Below, piece after piece: positions 15,374-25,020 of a stretch of DNA of 64,000 nucleotides (positions are counted from its first letter, which is position 1; each line of letters opens with the position of its first letter). The notes beneath the pieces were generated by a model that worked only from the letters and a program-made list of their open reading frames with translations, did no database searches and was not told the origin of the DNA. The translations under genes were made by a program, and so were the position numbers. Source of the stretch: Magnetospirillum sp. UT-4 (GTDB lineage Bacteria > Pseudomonadota > Alphaproteobacteria > Rhodospirillales > Magnetospirillaceae); the NCBI RefSeq assembly GCF_902729435.1, contig NZ_CACVCG010000013.1:1-64000 (forward strand). Direction: 5' to 3'.

Positions 15374-16638
15374 AGCGACCAGAGGCGCAGCCCCTCGGGC
15401 AGGGCGCGCCCGCGCCACAGCGCCTTGACGTCGGCCACCAGCCCGCCGGGCTTGAGCAGGGTGCCGAAATGCTCGGCGGTGAAGGCGCAATAGGGGGCGT
15501 GCGGCACCGCCCCGACGATGCAGTCGTAGCCGGCGAGCCCATCCAGCGACGGGATCAGGGTCTCGCCGTATTCATGTTCCGCCTCGGCCGGGTCGGCGAA
15601 GGGATCGTGCACATCGACGCCGTGGCCGCGCTCGCGCAGGGCGCGGATGACGTCCACCACCTTGCTGTTGCGCAAATCGGGCACGTTCTCCTTGAAGGTC
15701 AGGCCGAGCACCAGGATGCGGGACTTCGCCCCCAGCAGGTCCGAGACCTTGCCGGCCACCCACGGCCCCATGCCGTCGTTGATGCGGCGGCCGGCCAGGA
15801 TGATCTCGGGGTGGTGGCCGTTGTCCTGGGCGCAGCGGGCCAGGTAGAACGGATCGACCCCGATGCAGTGGCCGCCGACCAGGCCGGGCTTGAAGTTGAG
15901 GAAGTTCCACTTGGTGGCCGAGGCCTCCAGCACGTCGTGCACCGAAATCCCCAGCTTCTGGAAGATCATGGTGATCTCGTTGATGAAGGCGATGTTGATG
16001 TCGCGCTGGGCGTTCTCGATCACCTTGGCCGCCTCGGCGACGCGGATCGAGGCGGCGCGGAACACGCCGCCGGTGGTCACCGCGCCGTAGACGCGGGCCA
16101 GCAGCTCGGTGACCTCGGGGGTCTGGCCGGCGATCACCTTGGTGATGCGGTCCACCGTGTGCTCGCGGTCGCCGGGATTGATGCGCTCGGGCGAATAGCC
16201 GAGGAAGAAGTCGGTGCCGCATTTCAGTCCCGACGCCTGCTCCAGCGCCGGGCCGCAGATGTCCTCGGTGACGCCGGGATAGACGGTGCTTTCGAACACC
16301 ACCACCGCGCCCTTGGCCATGGCGCCGCCGACCGAGCGACAGGCCGACAGCACCGGGCCGAGGTCGGGCTCGTTGTCGTCGGTGACCGGGGTCGGCACGG
16401 TGACGATGTAGACGCCGCAGCCGCGGATGTCGTCGAGACGGGCGGTGAGGCGGATGGTCGAGGCCCGCAAGGCCGCCGCGTCCACCTCGCCGGTGCGGTC
16501 GAAGCCCTTGTGCAGCTCGTCGATGCGCGGCTGCGCGATGTCGAAGCCCACCGTCGGGAAATGGCGGGCGATGCCCACCGCCAGCGGCAATCCCACATAT
16601 CCGAGGCCGATGACGGCGACCGAAGGGTTGGTGCTCAT
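15370..16638 (-). CDS. nucleotide-sugar 6-dehydrogenase (TviB/WbpA-like)
   Basis: The 422-residue enzyme has the NAD-binding GLGYVGLPLA (residues 11-20), the central AEAAKVIENAQRDINIAFINE segment with its catalytic Lys, and the active-site GGHCIGVDPFYL with Cys 258. This belongs to the UDP-HexNAc/UDP-glucose dehydrogenase family that oxidises the C6 hydroxyl twice to a uronic acid. Sequence alone points to the UDP-N-acetylhexosamine branch. The catalytic Cys is intact, unlike the second family member in this window at 32146-33423. It is coupled to the GT9 gene. Confidence 0.88.
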   Translation of the reverse strand: MSTNPSVAVIGLGYVGLPLAVGIARHFPTVGFDIAQPRIDELHKGFDRTGEVDAAALRASTIRLTARLDDIRGCGVYIVTVPTPVTDDNEPDLGPVLSACRSVGGAMAKGAVVVFESTVYPGVTEDICGPALEQASGLKCGTDFFLGYSPERINPGDREHTVDRITKVIAGQTPEVTELLARVYGAVTTGGVFRAASIRVAEAAKVIENAQRDINIAFINEITMIFQKLGISVHDVLEASATKWNFLNFKPGLVGGHCIGVDPFYLARCAQDNGHHPEIILAGRRINDGMGPWVAGKVSDLLGAKSRILVLGLTFKENVPDLRNSKVVDVIRALRERGHGVDVHDPFADPAEAEHEYGETLIPSLDGLAGYDCIVGAVPHAPYCAFTAEHFGTLLKPGGLVADVKALWRGRALPEGLRLWSL

Positions 16639-16699
16639 GAAGGGCAGATCCGATCCTCATCCAGGCAAGCCGGCACTGTTGCCGGGGAACGCGCCGTAG

Positions 16700-17800
16700 T
16701 CAACACCCGCGCGCGGCCTCGACCAGCAGGTCGGCGGTGGCCCGCGCCGTGGCGGCCCACGAGAAGGCGCCGCCGCGCCGCAGGGCCCGCCCGGAAAGCT
16801 CGCCGCGCAGGTCCGCGTCGCCGAGCAGGCGGGCCAGCGCCTCGCGCATCGCCGCGGCGTCGAGGGGATCGAACAGCAGCGCCGCGTCGCCGACGATCTC
16901 GGGCATGGCGGCGGCGTTCGAGCAGGCCACCGGGGCGCCGCAGGCCATGGCCTCGACCAGCGGATTGCCGAAGGTCTCGGCGGTGGAGGGAAAGACGAAG
17001 GCGGCGCAGCGGCGGTAGAGATCGACCAGCGCCGCCTCGTCCAGCCGGCCGAGGAAGGTCAGCCGGTCCGCCACCCCCAGCTCGGCGGCCAGGGCCATCA
17101 CCTGGGCGTGGTACCAGGGATCGACGATGCGGCCGGCGACCCTCAGCTCGATCCCGGGCAGGCCGGCCAGGGCCCGCACCAGGGTCAGCAGGTTCTTCTG
17201 CACGTAGACGTCCGAGACGGTGAGCAGGAAGCCCTCGCGCCGCACCGCCGGATCGGGAGAGAAAGCGGGCGCCACGCCGTGATGGACCACCCGCACCTTG
17301 GCGCCGAAGCCGAAGGACAGCCGCTCCGCGGCATAGGCCGACACCGCCACGGCGCGACGCACCCGGGCGAGAGAGGCCCAGGTGAGCGCCGCCAGCGCCC
17401 ACCAATAGAGCTTCTTGGCCAGGCGCGGTTCGTCGCGGCCGACGGTGACGTCGTTGCGCAGCACGATGACCTGATTCGGAACCGCCAGCGGCCCGAAATT
17501 GGCCGGCGAGAACACCACGTCGGCCCCCAGCCCGCGCGCCACCGCCGGCAGGCGCAGCTGTTCCCACAGCATCTCGCGGACCATGCCGCCGGGCAGCTCG
17601 ACCGGATGGACCCGGATGCGCCCGTCCAGCGGCTCCAGCAGGTGCAGCAGGTCGCGGTGGCCGAGCAGCACCAGTTCCAGTCGCCCGTCCGTCGCCAGCT
17701 GCGGCAGCATGGCGCGCAGGTAGGTGACGCCGCCCCCGCTTTTCGCGTGCAGGGCATTGACCAGGACCGTGCAGGGGTGGCCGGCGAGTGCGTCGTTCAT
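16700..17800 (-). CDS. GT4 glycosyltransferase
   Basis: The 366-residue GT-B protein starts NDALAGHPCTVLVNALHAK with a GGGVTYLRAMLPQL loop. The C-terminal domain carries FLLTVSDVYVQKNLLTLVRAL and the donor motif TAETFGNPLVEAMACGAP, matching mannosyl- or rhamnosyltransferase-like GT4 enzymes of O-antigen clusters. Start ATG 17800 is preceded by a 101-bp gap from a divergent glycosyltransferase gene, so this gap probably holds both promoters. Acceptor and donor unknown. Confidence 0.83.
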   Translation of the reverse strand: MNDALAGHPCTVLVNALHAKSGGGVTYLRAMLPQLATDGRLELVLLGHRDLLHLLEPLDGRIRVHPVELPGGMVREMLWEQLRLPAVARGLGADVVFSPANFGPLAVPNQVIVLRNDVTVGRDEPRLAKKLYWWALAALTWASLARVRRAVAVSAYAAERLSFGFGAKVRVVHHGVAPAFSPDPAVRREGFLLTVSDVYVQKNLLTLVRALAGLPGIELRVAGRIVDPWYHAQVMALAAELGVADRLTFLGRLDEAALVDLYRRCAAFVFPSTAETFGNPLVEAMACGAPVACSNAAAMPEIVGDAALLFDPLDAAAMREALARLLGDADLRGELSGRALRRGGAFSWAATARATADLLVEAARGC

Positions 17801-17901
17801 GCCGGTTCTATACTCCAGGACAGCGCCGGTGCCCAGCATGGTTGCCCCGGCCGATTCCGCGTGGCACCATTCGCCGCCCGCCCCCAAGTTCCGGCCCCCC
17901 C

Positions 17902-19038
17902 ATGCATAGACGCCGCAAGATCCTGTTCCTGATCACGGAGAGCGGCTACCTGCTGTCGCACCGGCTGGAACTGGCCTGCGCCTGCCGCGACCTGGGATGG
18001 GAGGTGGTGGTGGCGACCCGGGTGATGGCCGGCAGCGAAATCGACATGCCCGGCATCCGCACGGTGCCCATCACCATGCGCCGCGCCGGCCGCCATCCGC
18101 TGCAGGAACTGGCGACCTTGTACCGCGTGTGGCGTCTGCTGCGCCGGGAGCGGCCCGACATCCTGCACAGCGTCGGCCTGAAGCCAGTCCTCTACGGCGC
18201 CACCGCCGCCATTTGCGCCGGAATCCCCCACACCGTCAGCGCCCTGGCCGGGATGGGCTACATCTTCATGTCCGCCAGCCTGCGCATCCGCCTGATCCGC
18301 CGCCTTCTCGTGATCTGGCTGCGCACGGTGCTGCGGCGCCGCCATTCCTGGCTCATCCTGCAGAACGGCGACGACAGCGCGATGCTGGTCGGCGGCCGGG
18401 TCGCCGACGCCGAACACGTCCGGGTGATCCGCGGCTCGGGCGTTGATCTGTCGCACTTCCGGCCCTCGCCCGAGCCGGACGGCCCGGTGGTGTTCGCCGT
18501 GGTGAGCCGCATGCTGGCCGACAAGGGCATCCGCGAGATCGTGCTGGCGTCCCGTGAACTCGCCCGGGCCGGAATATCGGCGGAGGTGTGGCTGGTCGGC
18601 GCCCCCGATCCGGAGAACCCGACATCCCTGAGCCGGGAGCAGCTCTCGGCCTGGAATGCCGAGGGATGCGTCCGATGGCTGGGCGAGACGTCCGACATCC
18701 CCGGCTTCTGGGCCAAGGCCCATGTCTGCGTGCTGCCGTCCTATCGCGAGGGCCTGCCGAAGGCGCTGCTGGAAGCCGCCGCCTGCGGCCGGCCGATCAT
18801 CACCACCGACGTCCCCGGCTGCCGCGAGGTCGTCCTTGACGGGGTCAACGGGCTGCTGGTTCCCGTTTGCGACTGGTGCGTCCTGGCCGAAGCCATGGCG
18901 AAGCTGGCAGCCGACCCGGATCTGCGCCGCCGCATGGGGGCGGCGAGCCGGGCCAAGGCGGAAGCCGAATTCGGTGTGGCGGGGGTGGTCGATCAGACCA
19001 TGGACCTGTACCGCCGCGTCCTGGAGGTGGGGCCGTGA
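17902..19038 (+). CDS. GT4 glycosyltransferase (WbpX/PglA-like)
   Basis: The 378-residue GT-B enzyme opens with KILFLITESGYLLSHRLEL and has the HSVGLKPVLYG and SALAGMGYIF motifs typical of the first transferases of some O-antigen and N-glycan-like pathways (PglA/Cps2E partner type). The donor region is VVSRMLADKGIREIV and YREGLPKALLEAAACGRPII, with the EX7E-type signature. It starts a plus-strand operon of three genes; the next gene overlaps it by 4 bases. It likely adds an early sugar to a polyprenyl-linked intermediate, but this is inference. Confidence 0.83.
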   Translation: MHRRRKILFLITESGYLLSHRLELACACRDLGWEVVVATRVMAGSEIDMPGIRTVPITMRRAGRHPLQELATLYRVWRLLRRERPDILHSVGLKPVLYGATAAICAGIPHTVSALAGMGYIFMSASLRIRLIRRLLVIWLRTVLRRRHSWLILQNGDDSAMLVGGRVADAEHVRVIRGSGVDLSHFRPSPEPDGPVVFAVVSRMLADKGIREIVLASRELARAGISAEVWLVGAPDPENPTSLSREQLSAWNAEGCVRWLGETSDIPGFWAKAHVCVLPSYREGLPKALLEAAACGRPIITTDVPGCREVVLDGVNGLLVPVCDWCVLAEAMAKLAADPDLRRRMGAASRAKAEAEFGVAGVVDQTMDLYRRVLEVGP

Positions 19039-20297
19039 AGATCCTGTTCCTGGCCGACAATTTCCCGCCCGAGACCAACGCCGCCGCCACCCGCGTCTAC
19101 GAGCGCGCCCTCTATTGGGTGCGCTGGGGCCATCAGGTGACGGTGATCACCTCGGCCCCCAATTTTCCCCAGGGCACGATCCACGCCGGCTACCGGAACG
19201 ACTGGTACGCGGTTGAAGAGAAGGACGGCATCCGCATCGTCCGGGTGAAAACCTTCATCACCGCCAACAGAGGCACCCTGCTGCGCACCCTCGACTTTCT
19301 CAGCTTCATGTTCACCGCCGGCGCCGCCGGTCTGGTCCAGTCCCGTCCCGACGTGGTGGTCGCCACCAGCCCGCAATTCTTCGCCGCCGTCGCCGGCTGG
19401 CTGATCGGCTTCTGCCGCCGCATCCCGTTCGTCTTCGAACTGGGCGACATCTGGCCGGCCTCGATCATCGGCGTCGGCGTCATGCGCCGCAATGTCGGTC
19501 TGGCCGTGATGGAATGGCTGGAGCTGTTCCTGTACCGCCGGTCCGCCTGCGTCGTCGCCCTGACCAACGCGTTCAAGGCGAACCTTTCGGAGCGCGGCAT
19601 CGACCCGGACAAGATCGCGGTGGTGAGGAACGGCGTCGATCTGTCGCGCTACGCCCCCCGCTTGCGCGACGAGGATCTGGCGGCGGAATGGGGCCTTTCG
19701 GGGCGCTTCGTCATCGGCTATGTCGGCACCCACGGCATGGCCCACAACCTGATGAACGTGGTCGAGGCGGCGGATCTGCTGCGCCACCGCCCCGACATCT
19801 GCTTCCTGATGGTCGGCGACGGCGCCGAGCGGGCGATGGTCAAGGCCGAGGCGGACCGCCGCAACCTGCGGAACCTCGTCATGATCGGCCCGCAGCCCAA
19901 GAGCCGCATGCCGAGCATCTGGAGCGTCTGCGACGTCGCCCTGGTCCACCTGAAGGATTCGCCGGTGTTCGCCGAGGTCATCCCCTCGAAGATCTTCGAG
20001 GCCATGGGCATGGGCAAGCCGCTGCTGGGGGTGATGCCCAAGGGCGAGGCGCAGGAAATCATCGAACGCGAGGAGGCCGGGCTGTGGGTGCCGGCGGGCG
20101 ACCCGGAAAAGCTGGCCGAGGCCGCGGCGCGCCTGAAGGATGAACACGACCTGCTGGCACGCCTTGCCGAACGCAGCCATGCCGCCGCACCCTTCTATTC
20201 GCGGCGCACCCAGGCCTGGCAGATGCTGCAGGCGCTGGAGATCGCGGCGGCCGGCTGGGGGGCGCATGCGGGGCGCCGCCTGGAGATGCCGACGTGA
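19035..20297 (+). CDS. GT4 glycosyltransferase, WbuB-like
   Basis: The 420-residue protein begins KILFLADNFPPETNAAATRVYERA, and has VIGYVGTHGMAHNLMNVVEAA and a donor motif EVIPSKIFEAMGMGKPLLG. This combination is characteristic of WbuB-type enzymes (often annotated as N-acetylfucosamine or related transferases) in O-antigen loci. It has a hydrophobic segment around residues 110-125 that may anchor it at the membrane. The GTG start at 19035 overlaps the upstream TGA, and its stop overlaps the Nudix gene by 4 bases. Confidence 0.83.
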   Translation: MKILFLADNFPPETNAAATRVYERALYWVRWGHQVTVITSAPNFPQGTIHAGYRNDWYAVEEKDGIRIVRVKTFITANRGTLLRTLDFLSFMFTAGAAGLVQSRPDVVVATSPQFFAAVAGWLIGFCRRIPFVFELGDIWPASIIGVGVMRRNVGLAVMEWLELFLYRRSACVVALTNAFKANLSERGIDPDKIAVVRNGVDLSRYAPRLRDEDLAAEWGLSGRFVIGYVGTHGMAHNLMNVVEAADLLRHRPDICFLMVGDGAERAMVKAEADRRNLRNLVMIGPQPKSRMPSIWSVCDVALVHLKDSPVFAEVIPSKIFEAMGMGKPLLGVMPKGEAQEIIEREEAGLWVPAGDPEKLAEAAARLKDEHDLLARLAERSHAAAPFYSRRTQAWQMLQALEIAAAGWGAHAGRRLEMPT

Positions 20298-20782
20298 CCG
20301 GGCGGCCCGGCAACCAGCTGCATTTCCTCGAAGACCCGACACCCATGCGGCTGCGCCCCGCCGCCGCGGCCATCCTGGTCACCGTCGATGGTCGCTATGT
20401 CCTGCAGTTGCGCGACGACACCCCCGGCATTCCCTATCCCGGACACTGGGCCTGCTTCGGCGGCGCGCTGGAGGACGGCGAGGACCCGCCTGCCGCCCTG
20501 GTGCGCGAGCTGGCCGAGGAAACCGGCCTCGCCTTCGCCTTGGCCGAACTGTCCTACTTCACCACCAGTACCTTCGACTACGCCTTCGCCGCCGGTCCGA
20601 TGCTGACCCGCACCTACTTCACCGTGACCATGGACGACGCGCGGCTGGCGGCGGTGCGCCTGACCGAAGGGCGCAACTGGGCGGCGCTTTCGCCCGGCGA
20701 GGTGTTCGGCGAGATCCGGCTCGCCCCCTATGACGGCTTCGTGCTGTGGATGCACGCCAGCCGGCGGCGGTTTCACTGGTAG
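20294..20782 (+). CDS. Nudix hydrolase
   Basis: The 162-residue protein carries a complete Nudix box, GGALEDGEDPPAALVREL followed by AEETGL, matching GX5EX7REUXEEXGU. Nudix enzymes hydrolyse nucleoside diphosphates linked to another group. Within a sugar-transferase operon, a nucleotide-sugar such as GDP-mannose is a plausible substrate, but nothing in the sequence proves it. The GTG at 20294 overlaps the upstream stop; ATG 20345 is an alternative start that still keeps the whole domain. The last 10 bases overlap the end of the convergent asnB gene. Confidence 0.85.
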   Translation: MTGRPGNQLHFLEDPTPMRLRPAAAAILVTVDGRYVLQLRDDTPGIPYPGHWACFGGALEDGEDPPAALVRELAEETGLAFALAELSYFTTSTFDYAFAAGPMLTRTYFTVTMDDARLAAVRLTEGRNWAALSPGEVFGEIRLAPYDGFVLWMHASRRRFHW

Positions 20783-22698
20783 GTCCGCTGCGCCTCGAGC
20801 CACGCCTGGAACATCAGCACGTCCCACAGCGGATATTGCCAGTTGGCGGTGCCGGCCAGATGCTGGCGCCAGCGGGCGCGAATGGGCGCCGGATCGAGAA
20901 AACCCTCGTGCCGAAGCCGGCTTTCGTCGAGCAGGGACTCGGCCCAGTCCCGCAACGGCCCCTTCAGCCATGCCCCGATGGGAACCCCGAACCCCATCTT
21001 CGGCCGTTCGACCAGCGCGTCGGGCACGTAACGGGACAGCACCCGGCGAAGCAGCCATTTCCCCCGTCCCGCCCGTATCCGCTGCCCAAGCGGCAGCCCG
21101 AGCGCGAATTCCACCACCCGGTGATCGAGCAGGGGCACCCGCGCCTCGAGGGAAAAGGCCATGCTGGCCCGGTCCACCTTGGTCAGGATGTCGTCGGGCA
21201 GGTAGCTCGACAGATCGGCCAACTGCATGCGGGTGACGAAGTCCGGGATGCGCCGCGCCAGGCCGGGTTGGTCGAGCTTGCCCGGCGCCTCGGCACCGGC
21301 GCCGATGACCACGGCGGCCGGGTCGTGCCAATGGCTGACCAGGCGCTTGTAGAAATCCTCGGGGCGGCGGACCGTCAGCACGTCGGCGAGCTTGTACAGC
21401 CGGTCGCCGGGATGGGCGGGACGCCAGCGGGCCGGCACCGGCGCCGCCAGGCGGTCCCAGGCCGACGGCGGCACCATCCGCACCAGGCCCGCGGCGGCGG
21501 CCCGCAACGGGCGCGGCACCGCGACCAGGGCCGGCCCGAAGCGGCGGGCGACGGCATAACGGGTGTAGCCCGCGAACAATTCGTCGCCGCCGTCCCCCGA
21601 CAGCGCGACGGTGACGTGCGCGCGCGTCATCCGCGACAGCAGCGCGGTGGGGATCTGCGACGAATCGCCGAACGGCTCGTCATACCAGCGGGGCAGCTCG
21701 GGGATCACCTCGAGGGCATGGCCGGGCTCGACCATCAGACGGGTGTGGTCGGTGCCGAGATGGCGCGCCACCGCGGCGGCATGTTCGGATTCGTCGTAGG
21801 CGGCTTCGCGAAAGCCGATGGAGAAGGTGCGCACCCGGCGCCCGCTTTGCGCCTGCATCAGCGCTGCCACGGTGGACGAATCGATGCCGCCGGACAGAAA
21901 GGCGCCCAGGGGCACGTCGGCCACCATCTGGCGCGCCACCGCGTCGCGTAGCAGGGCATCCAGCGCCGCGACCGCTTCCGGCGCGCTCATGGCGGCGGGC
22001 GCGGCGGCGGCGCATTCGGTCGCGTCCCAGTAGCGGCGGATCACCGGCCGCGCGCCCGGCCGCCAGCTCAATACCGTCGCCGGCTCCAGCTTGGCGATCC
22101 CGCTCCAGATGGTCCCGGGCGCCGGGACATAGCCGAAGCGCAGGAACGAGGCCACCGCCGAGCGGTCGATCTCGGCATGCCAGCCGGAACGCGCCTGCAG
22201 CGCCTTCAGTTCCGACGCGAAGGCCAGCCCGTCCTCGCCGCCGCTCCAGTACAGCGGCTTGATGCCGAGCCGGTCGCGCGCCAGCCGGAGGCACCTTTCG
22301 GCCCGGTCCCACAGGGCGAAGGCGAACATGCCGTTGAGGCGTTCCAGCGTCTTGTCGATGCCCCAGGCCTCGCAGGCCTCGACCACCACCTCGGTGTCGG
22401 AATGGCCGCGGAAGGCCAGGCCGGCGGCCTCGAGCGCGCGGCGCAGCTCGTCGGCATTGTAGACCTCGCCGTTATAGACGATGACGGATCGGCCCGAGGC
22501 CGATGCCATCGGCTGCCGCCCGGCGGGCGACAGATCGACCACCGCCAGGCGGCGATGGCCGAGGCAGGCGGGAACCTCCGGATCCAGCCACAGGCCGTCG
22601 CCGTCGGGGCCGCGATGCGCCAGGGTGGCGATCATCGCCGCCCCGTCCTCGCGAAGCCTGTCCGTCCTGCCGCCGATGAAACCCGCGATGCCGCACAT
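20773..22698 (-). CDS. asnB: asparagine synthase-type glutamine amidotransferase
   Basis: The 641-residue protein starts MCGIAGFIGG, with the catalytic N-terminal Cys of class II glutaminases, and includes HRRLAVVDLSPAGRQPM and the ATP-pyrophosphatase loop SGGIDSSTVAALM, then ALSGDGGDELFAGYTRY. AsnB transfers ammonia from glutamine to an acyl-adenylate. In polysaccharide loci such proteins often amidate uronic acids or other carboxylated sugars instead of aspartate, and two lie in this locus. I cannot tell which applies. It is monocistronic and divergent from the GmhA-like gene. Confidence 0.88.
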   Translation of the reverse strand: MCGIAGFIGGRTDRLREDGAAMIATLAHRGPDGDGLWLDPEVPACLGHRRLAVVDLSPAGRQPMASASGRSVIVYNGEVYNADELRRALEAAGLAFRGHSDTEVVVEACEAWGIDKTLERLNGMFAFALWDRAERCLRLARDRLGIKPLYWSGGEDGLAFASELKALQARSGWHAEIDRSAVASFLRFGYVPAPGTIWSGIAKLEPATVLSWRPGARPVIRRYWDATECAAAAPAAMSAPEAVAALDALLRDAVARQMVADVPLGAFLSGGIDSSTVAALMQAQSGRRVRTFSIGFREAAYDESEHAAAVARHLGTDHTRLMVEPGHALEVIPELPRWYDEPFGDSSQIPTALLSRMTRAHVTVALSGDGGDELFAGYTRYAVARRFGPALVAVPRPLRAAAAGLVRMVPPSAWDRLAAPVPARWRPAHPGDRLYKLADVLTVRRPEDFYKRLVSHWHDPAAVVIGAGAEAPGKLDQPGLARRIPDFVTRMQLADLSSYLPDDILTKVDRASMAFSLEARVPLLDHRVVEFALGLPLGQRIRAGRGKWLLRRVLSRYVPDALVERPKMGFGVPIGAWLKGPLRDWAESLLDESRLRHEGFLDPAPIRARWRQHLAGTANWQYPLWDVLMFQAWLEAQRTYQ

Positions 22699-22805
22699 CG
22701 GGCCTTCCTACGCCGGATGGGCGGCGGGTTCAACAGAGTCCTGGACAGGTCAGGCACCGTTGCGCAAGATGGCCGCCCACAGCTCCCGGCACGCGAGAAG
22801 GTCCC

Positions 22806-23390
22806 ATGTCACACGCGGCGCAATACCTCGCCCAAACCGCAGAAATCGCCCGGTCCCTGGACCCGTCCAAACTTGAAGCCGTGGTCCAGCGCCTTGCCAA
22901 GGTGCGCGAGGACGGCGGACGTCTGTTCCTGCTGGGGGTCGGCGGCAGCGCCGCCAATTGCGCCCATGCCGTCAACGATTTCCGCAAGCTCTGCGGCATC
23001 GAGACCTATGCGCCGACCGACAACGTCTCCGAACTGACCGCCCGCACCAACGACGAGGGCTGGGACACCGTCTTCGCCGGCTGGCTCGAGACCAGCCGGC
23101 TGAACGACAAGGATGCGGTGATGGTGTTCTCGGTCGGCGGCGGCAATGCCGAGCGCAACGTCAGCCCCAACCTGATCAAGGCCCTCGACCTCGCCCGCGC
23201 CCGCAACGCCACCATTCTCGGCATCGTCGGCCGCGACGGCGGCTACACCAAGCAGGTGGGGACCGAGGTGGTGGTGGTGCCGACCGTGGACGCCAACCTG
23301 GTCACCCCGCACGCCGAGGCGTTCCAGGCGGTCATCTGGCACTGCTTCGTCTCCCACCCGTCGCTGCAGCGCGTCGCCACCAAGTGGTAG
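22806..23390 (+). CDS. gmhA: SIS-domain sugar-phosphate isomerase, GmhA-like
   Basis: The 194-residue protein has the SIS pattern of sedoheptulose-7-phosphate isomerases: LFLLGVGGSAANCAHAVNDF in the nucleotide-like loop, a VMVFSVGGGNAERN segment, and a VTPHAEAFQAVIWH helix near the C-terminus that supplies active-site residues. GmhA converts sedoheptulose 7-phosphate to D-glycero-D-manno-heptose 7-phosphate. Start ATG 22806 has a GAAGG site. The locus also encodes a GmhB phosphatase and a kinase/nucleotidyltransferase, so heptose activation is coherent. It leads a five-gene plus-strand operon, spaced by only 7 bases from the carbamoyltransferase gene. Confidence 0.78.
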   Translation: MSHAAQYLAQTAEIARSLDPSKLEAVVQRLAKVREDGGRLFLLGVGGSAANCAHAVNDFRKLCGIETYAPTDNVSELTARTNDEGWDTVFAGWLETSRLNDKDAVMVFSVGGGNAERNVSPNLIKALDLARARNATILGIVGRDGGYTKQVGTEVVVVPTVDANLVTPHAEAFQAVIWHCFVSHPSLQRVATKW

Positions 23391-23397
23391 CCTGCGC

Positions 23398-25020
23398 ATG
23401 ATCGTTCTCGGCCTTCACGGCGGTGTGACCGTCAACCAGCATGAACCGGCGGCGGCGCTGGCCATCAACGGCCGCATCGTCGCCCTGTGCGAGGAAGAGC
23501 GCTACCTGCGGGTTAAGTCCTGCTACGGCATGCTACCCGAGCATTCCATCCGCGCCTGCCTGAAGATGGCGGGAATCCGCTGGGAACAGGTGGATCTGGT
23601 GGTCGCCCCCGGCATCACCTACGACTTCTTCGCCGACCGCATCCGCGACTATCTGCGCCACCTGTTCGGCTCGTGCCCGCGGGTCGAGCTGGTACACCAC
23701 CAGGAAGCCCATGTTGCCGCCGCCTTCTACGGCTCGGGCTATGACGAGGCGTTGTGCCTGACCCTCGACGCCAGCGGCGACGGCGCCTGCGGCATGATCG
23801 CCAGCGCGTCGAAGGGTGATGGCATCAAGGTCCTGGAGACCATCCCGACCGCCCGCTCCATCGGCTATTTCTACACCATGATGACCTACTACCTCGGCTT
23901 CACCGACGGGGACGAGTACAAGGTCATGGGCCTGGCGCCCTATGGCGAGCCGTCGGTGGATGTGTCGCGGATCATCCGTCCCGCCCCGGGCGGCTGGGAC
24001 TTCGACCCGCATTTCCTGCGCTCTGACCCGCCGACCCGGTCGCCGTTCGAGCCCACCTACTCGCCCCGTCTGGCCGAGCTGCTGGGCCAGCCGAACCGCA
24101 CCCCCGGCACCCCCCTGACGCAATTCCACAAGGACGTGGCGCGCTCGACCCAGGCGGCGTTCGAAGAATGCCTGATGACGCTGGCGGCGGAGATGAAGGC
24201 CGCCAATTCCGGGATCGGGAACTTCTGCTACGCCGGTGGCGTCGCCCTAAACTGTGCCGCCAACCGTCGGCTGATGTATTCCGGCCTGTTCGACAACGTC
24301 TACGTCTCGCCCGTCGCCTCGGATCGCGGTCTGGCGCTGGGCTGCGCCTATCTCGGCGCGGTGATGTCGGGCGATTCGCCGTGGCAGCTGTGGGACGCCT
24401 ATCTCGGCTCGTCCTATTCCGACGACGATATCCGCAAGGAGCTGGTCGCCAATTCCATTCCCTTCGAGGAGGTCCCAGACGGACGCGAGGCCGCCGCCGA
24501 GATGCTGGCCCAGGACATGATCCTCGGCTGGTACCAGGGCCGCTCGGAAGCCGGCGCCCGGGCGCTGGGCAACCGCTCGATCGTCGCACCCTGCGGCGAC
24601 GAGAAGATGCGCGACAAGGTCAACGCCCGTATCAAGTACCGCGAGGAATTCCGCCCCTTCGCCCCCTCGGCCCTGTACGAGGACGCGGAGGCCTATTTCC
24701 GTACCGACGGCCGCGACCTGCCGACCATGTCCTTCACCGTCGATGCTTTGCCCGGGAAGGCCGATGGCATCCGTGCCGTGGTCCACGCCGACGGCACCGC
24801 CCGCCTGCAGACGGTGAAAAGCTCGACCAACGAGCTTTATTACGACCTGATCTCTAAATACAAGGCGTTGAGCGACGTACCGGTCATCCTGAACACCAGC
24901 TTCAACCTGAAGGGCCAGCCCATCGTCGAGACCCCCCGCGATGCCATCATGACCTTTTTCGGTTGCGGGCTCGACGCCCTGGTGATGGGGAATTTCGTTG
25001 TCCGCAAGCCCAAGCCGTGA
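23398..25020 (+). CDS. NodU/CmcH-type carbamoyltransferase
   Basis: The 540-residue protein shows an N-terminal ASKHA-like domain (VLGLHGGVTVNQHEPAAALA, HHQEAHVAAAFY, LTLDASGDGACG) and a C-terminal YrdC-like/carbamoyltransferase domain with GRSEAGARALGNRSI and VILNTSFNLKGQPIV. These are the defining blocks of carbamoyltransferases such as NodU, which use carbamoyl phosphate and ATP to place O-carbamoyl groups on sugars. In this locus it should carbamoylate a glycan sugar. Its start follows the GmhA-like gene closely and its end overlaps the AAC(3)-type gene. Confidence 0.9.
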   Translation: MIVLGLHGGVTVNQHEPAAALAINGRIVALCEEERYLRVKSCYGMLPEHSIRACLKMAGIRWEQVDLVVAPGITYDFFADRIRDYLRHLFGSCPRVELVHHQEAHVAAAFYGSGYDEALCLTLDASGDGACGMIASASKGDGIKVLETIPTARSIGYFYTMMTYYLGFTDGDEYKVMGLAPYGEPSVDVSRIIRPAPGGWDFDPHFLRSDPPTRSPFEPTYSPRLAELLGQPNRTPGTPLTQFHKDVARSTQAAFEECLMTLAAEMKAANSGIGNFCYAGGVALNCAANRRLMYSGLFDNVYVSPVASDRGLALGCAYLGAVMSGDSPWQLWDAYLGSSYSDDDIRKELVANSIPFEEVPDGREAAAEMLAQDMILGWYQGRSEAGARALGNRSIVAPCGDEKMRDKVNARIKYREEFRPFAPSALYEDAEAYFRTDGRDLPTMSFTVDALPGKADGIRAVVHADGTARLQTVKSSTNELYYDLISKYKALSDVPVILNTSFNLKGQPIVETPRDAIMTFFGCGLDALVMGNFVVRKPKP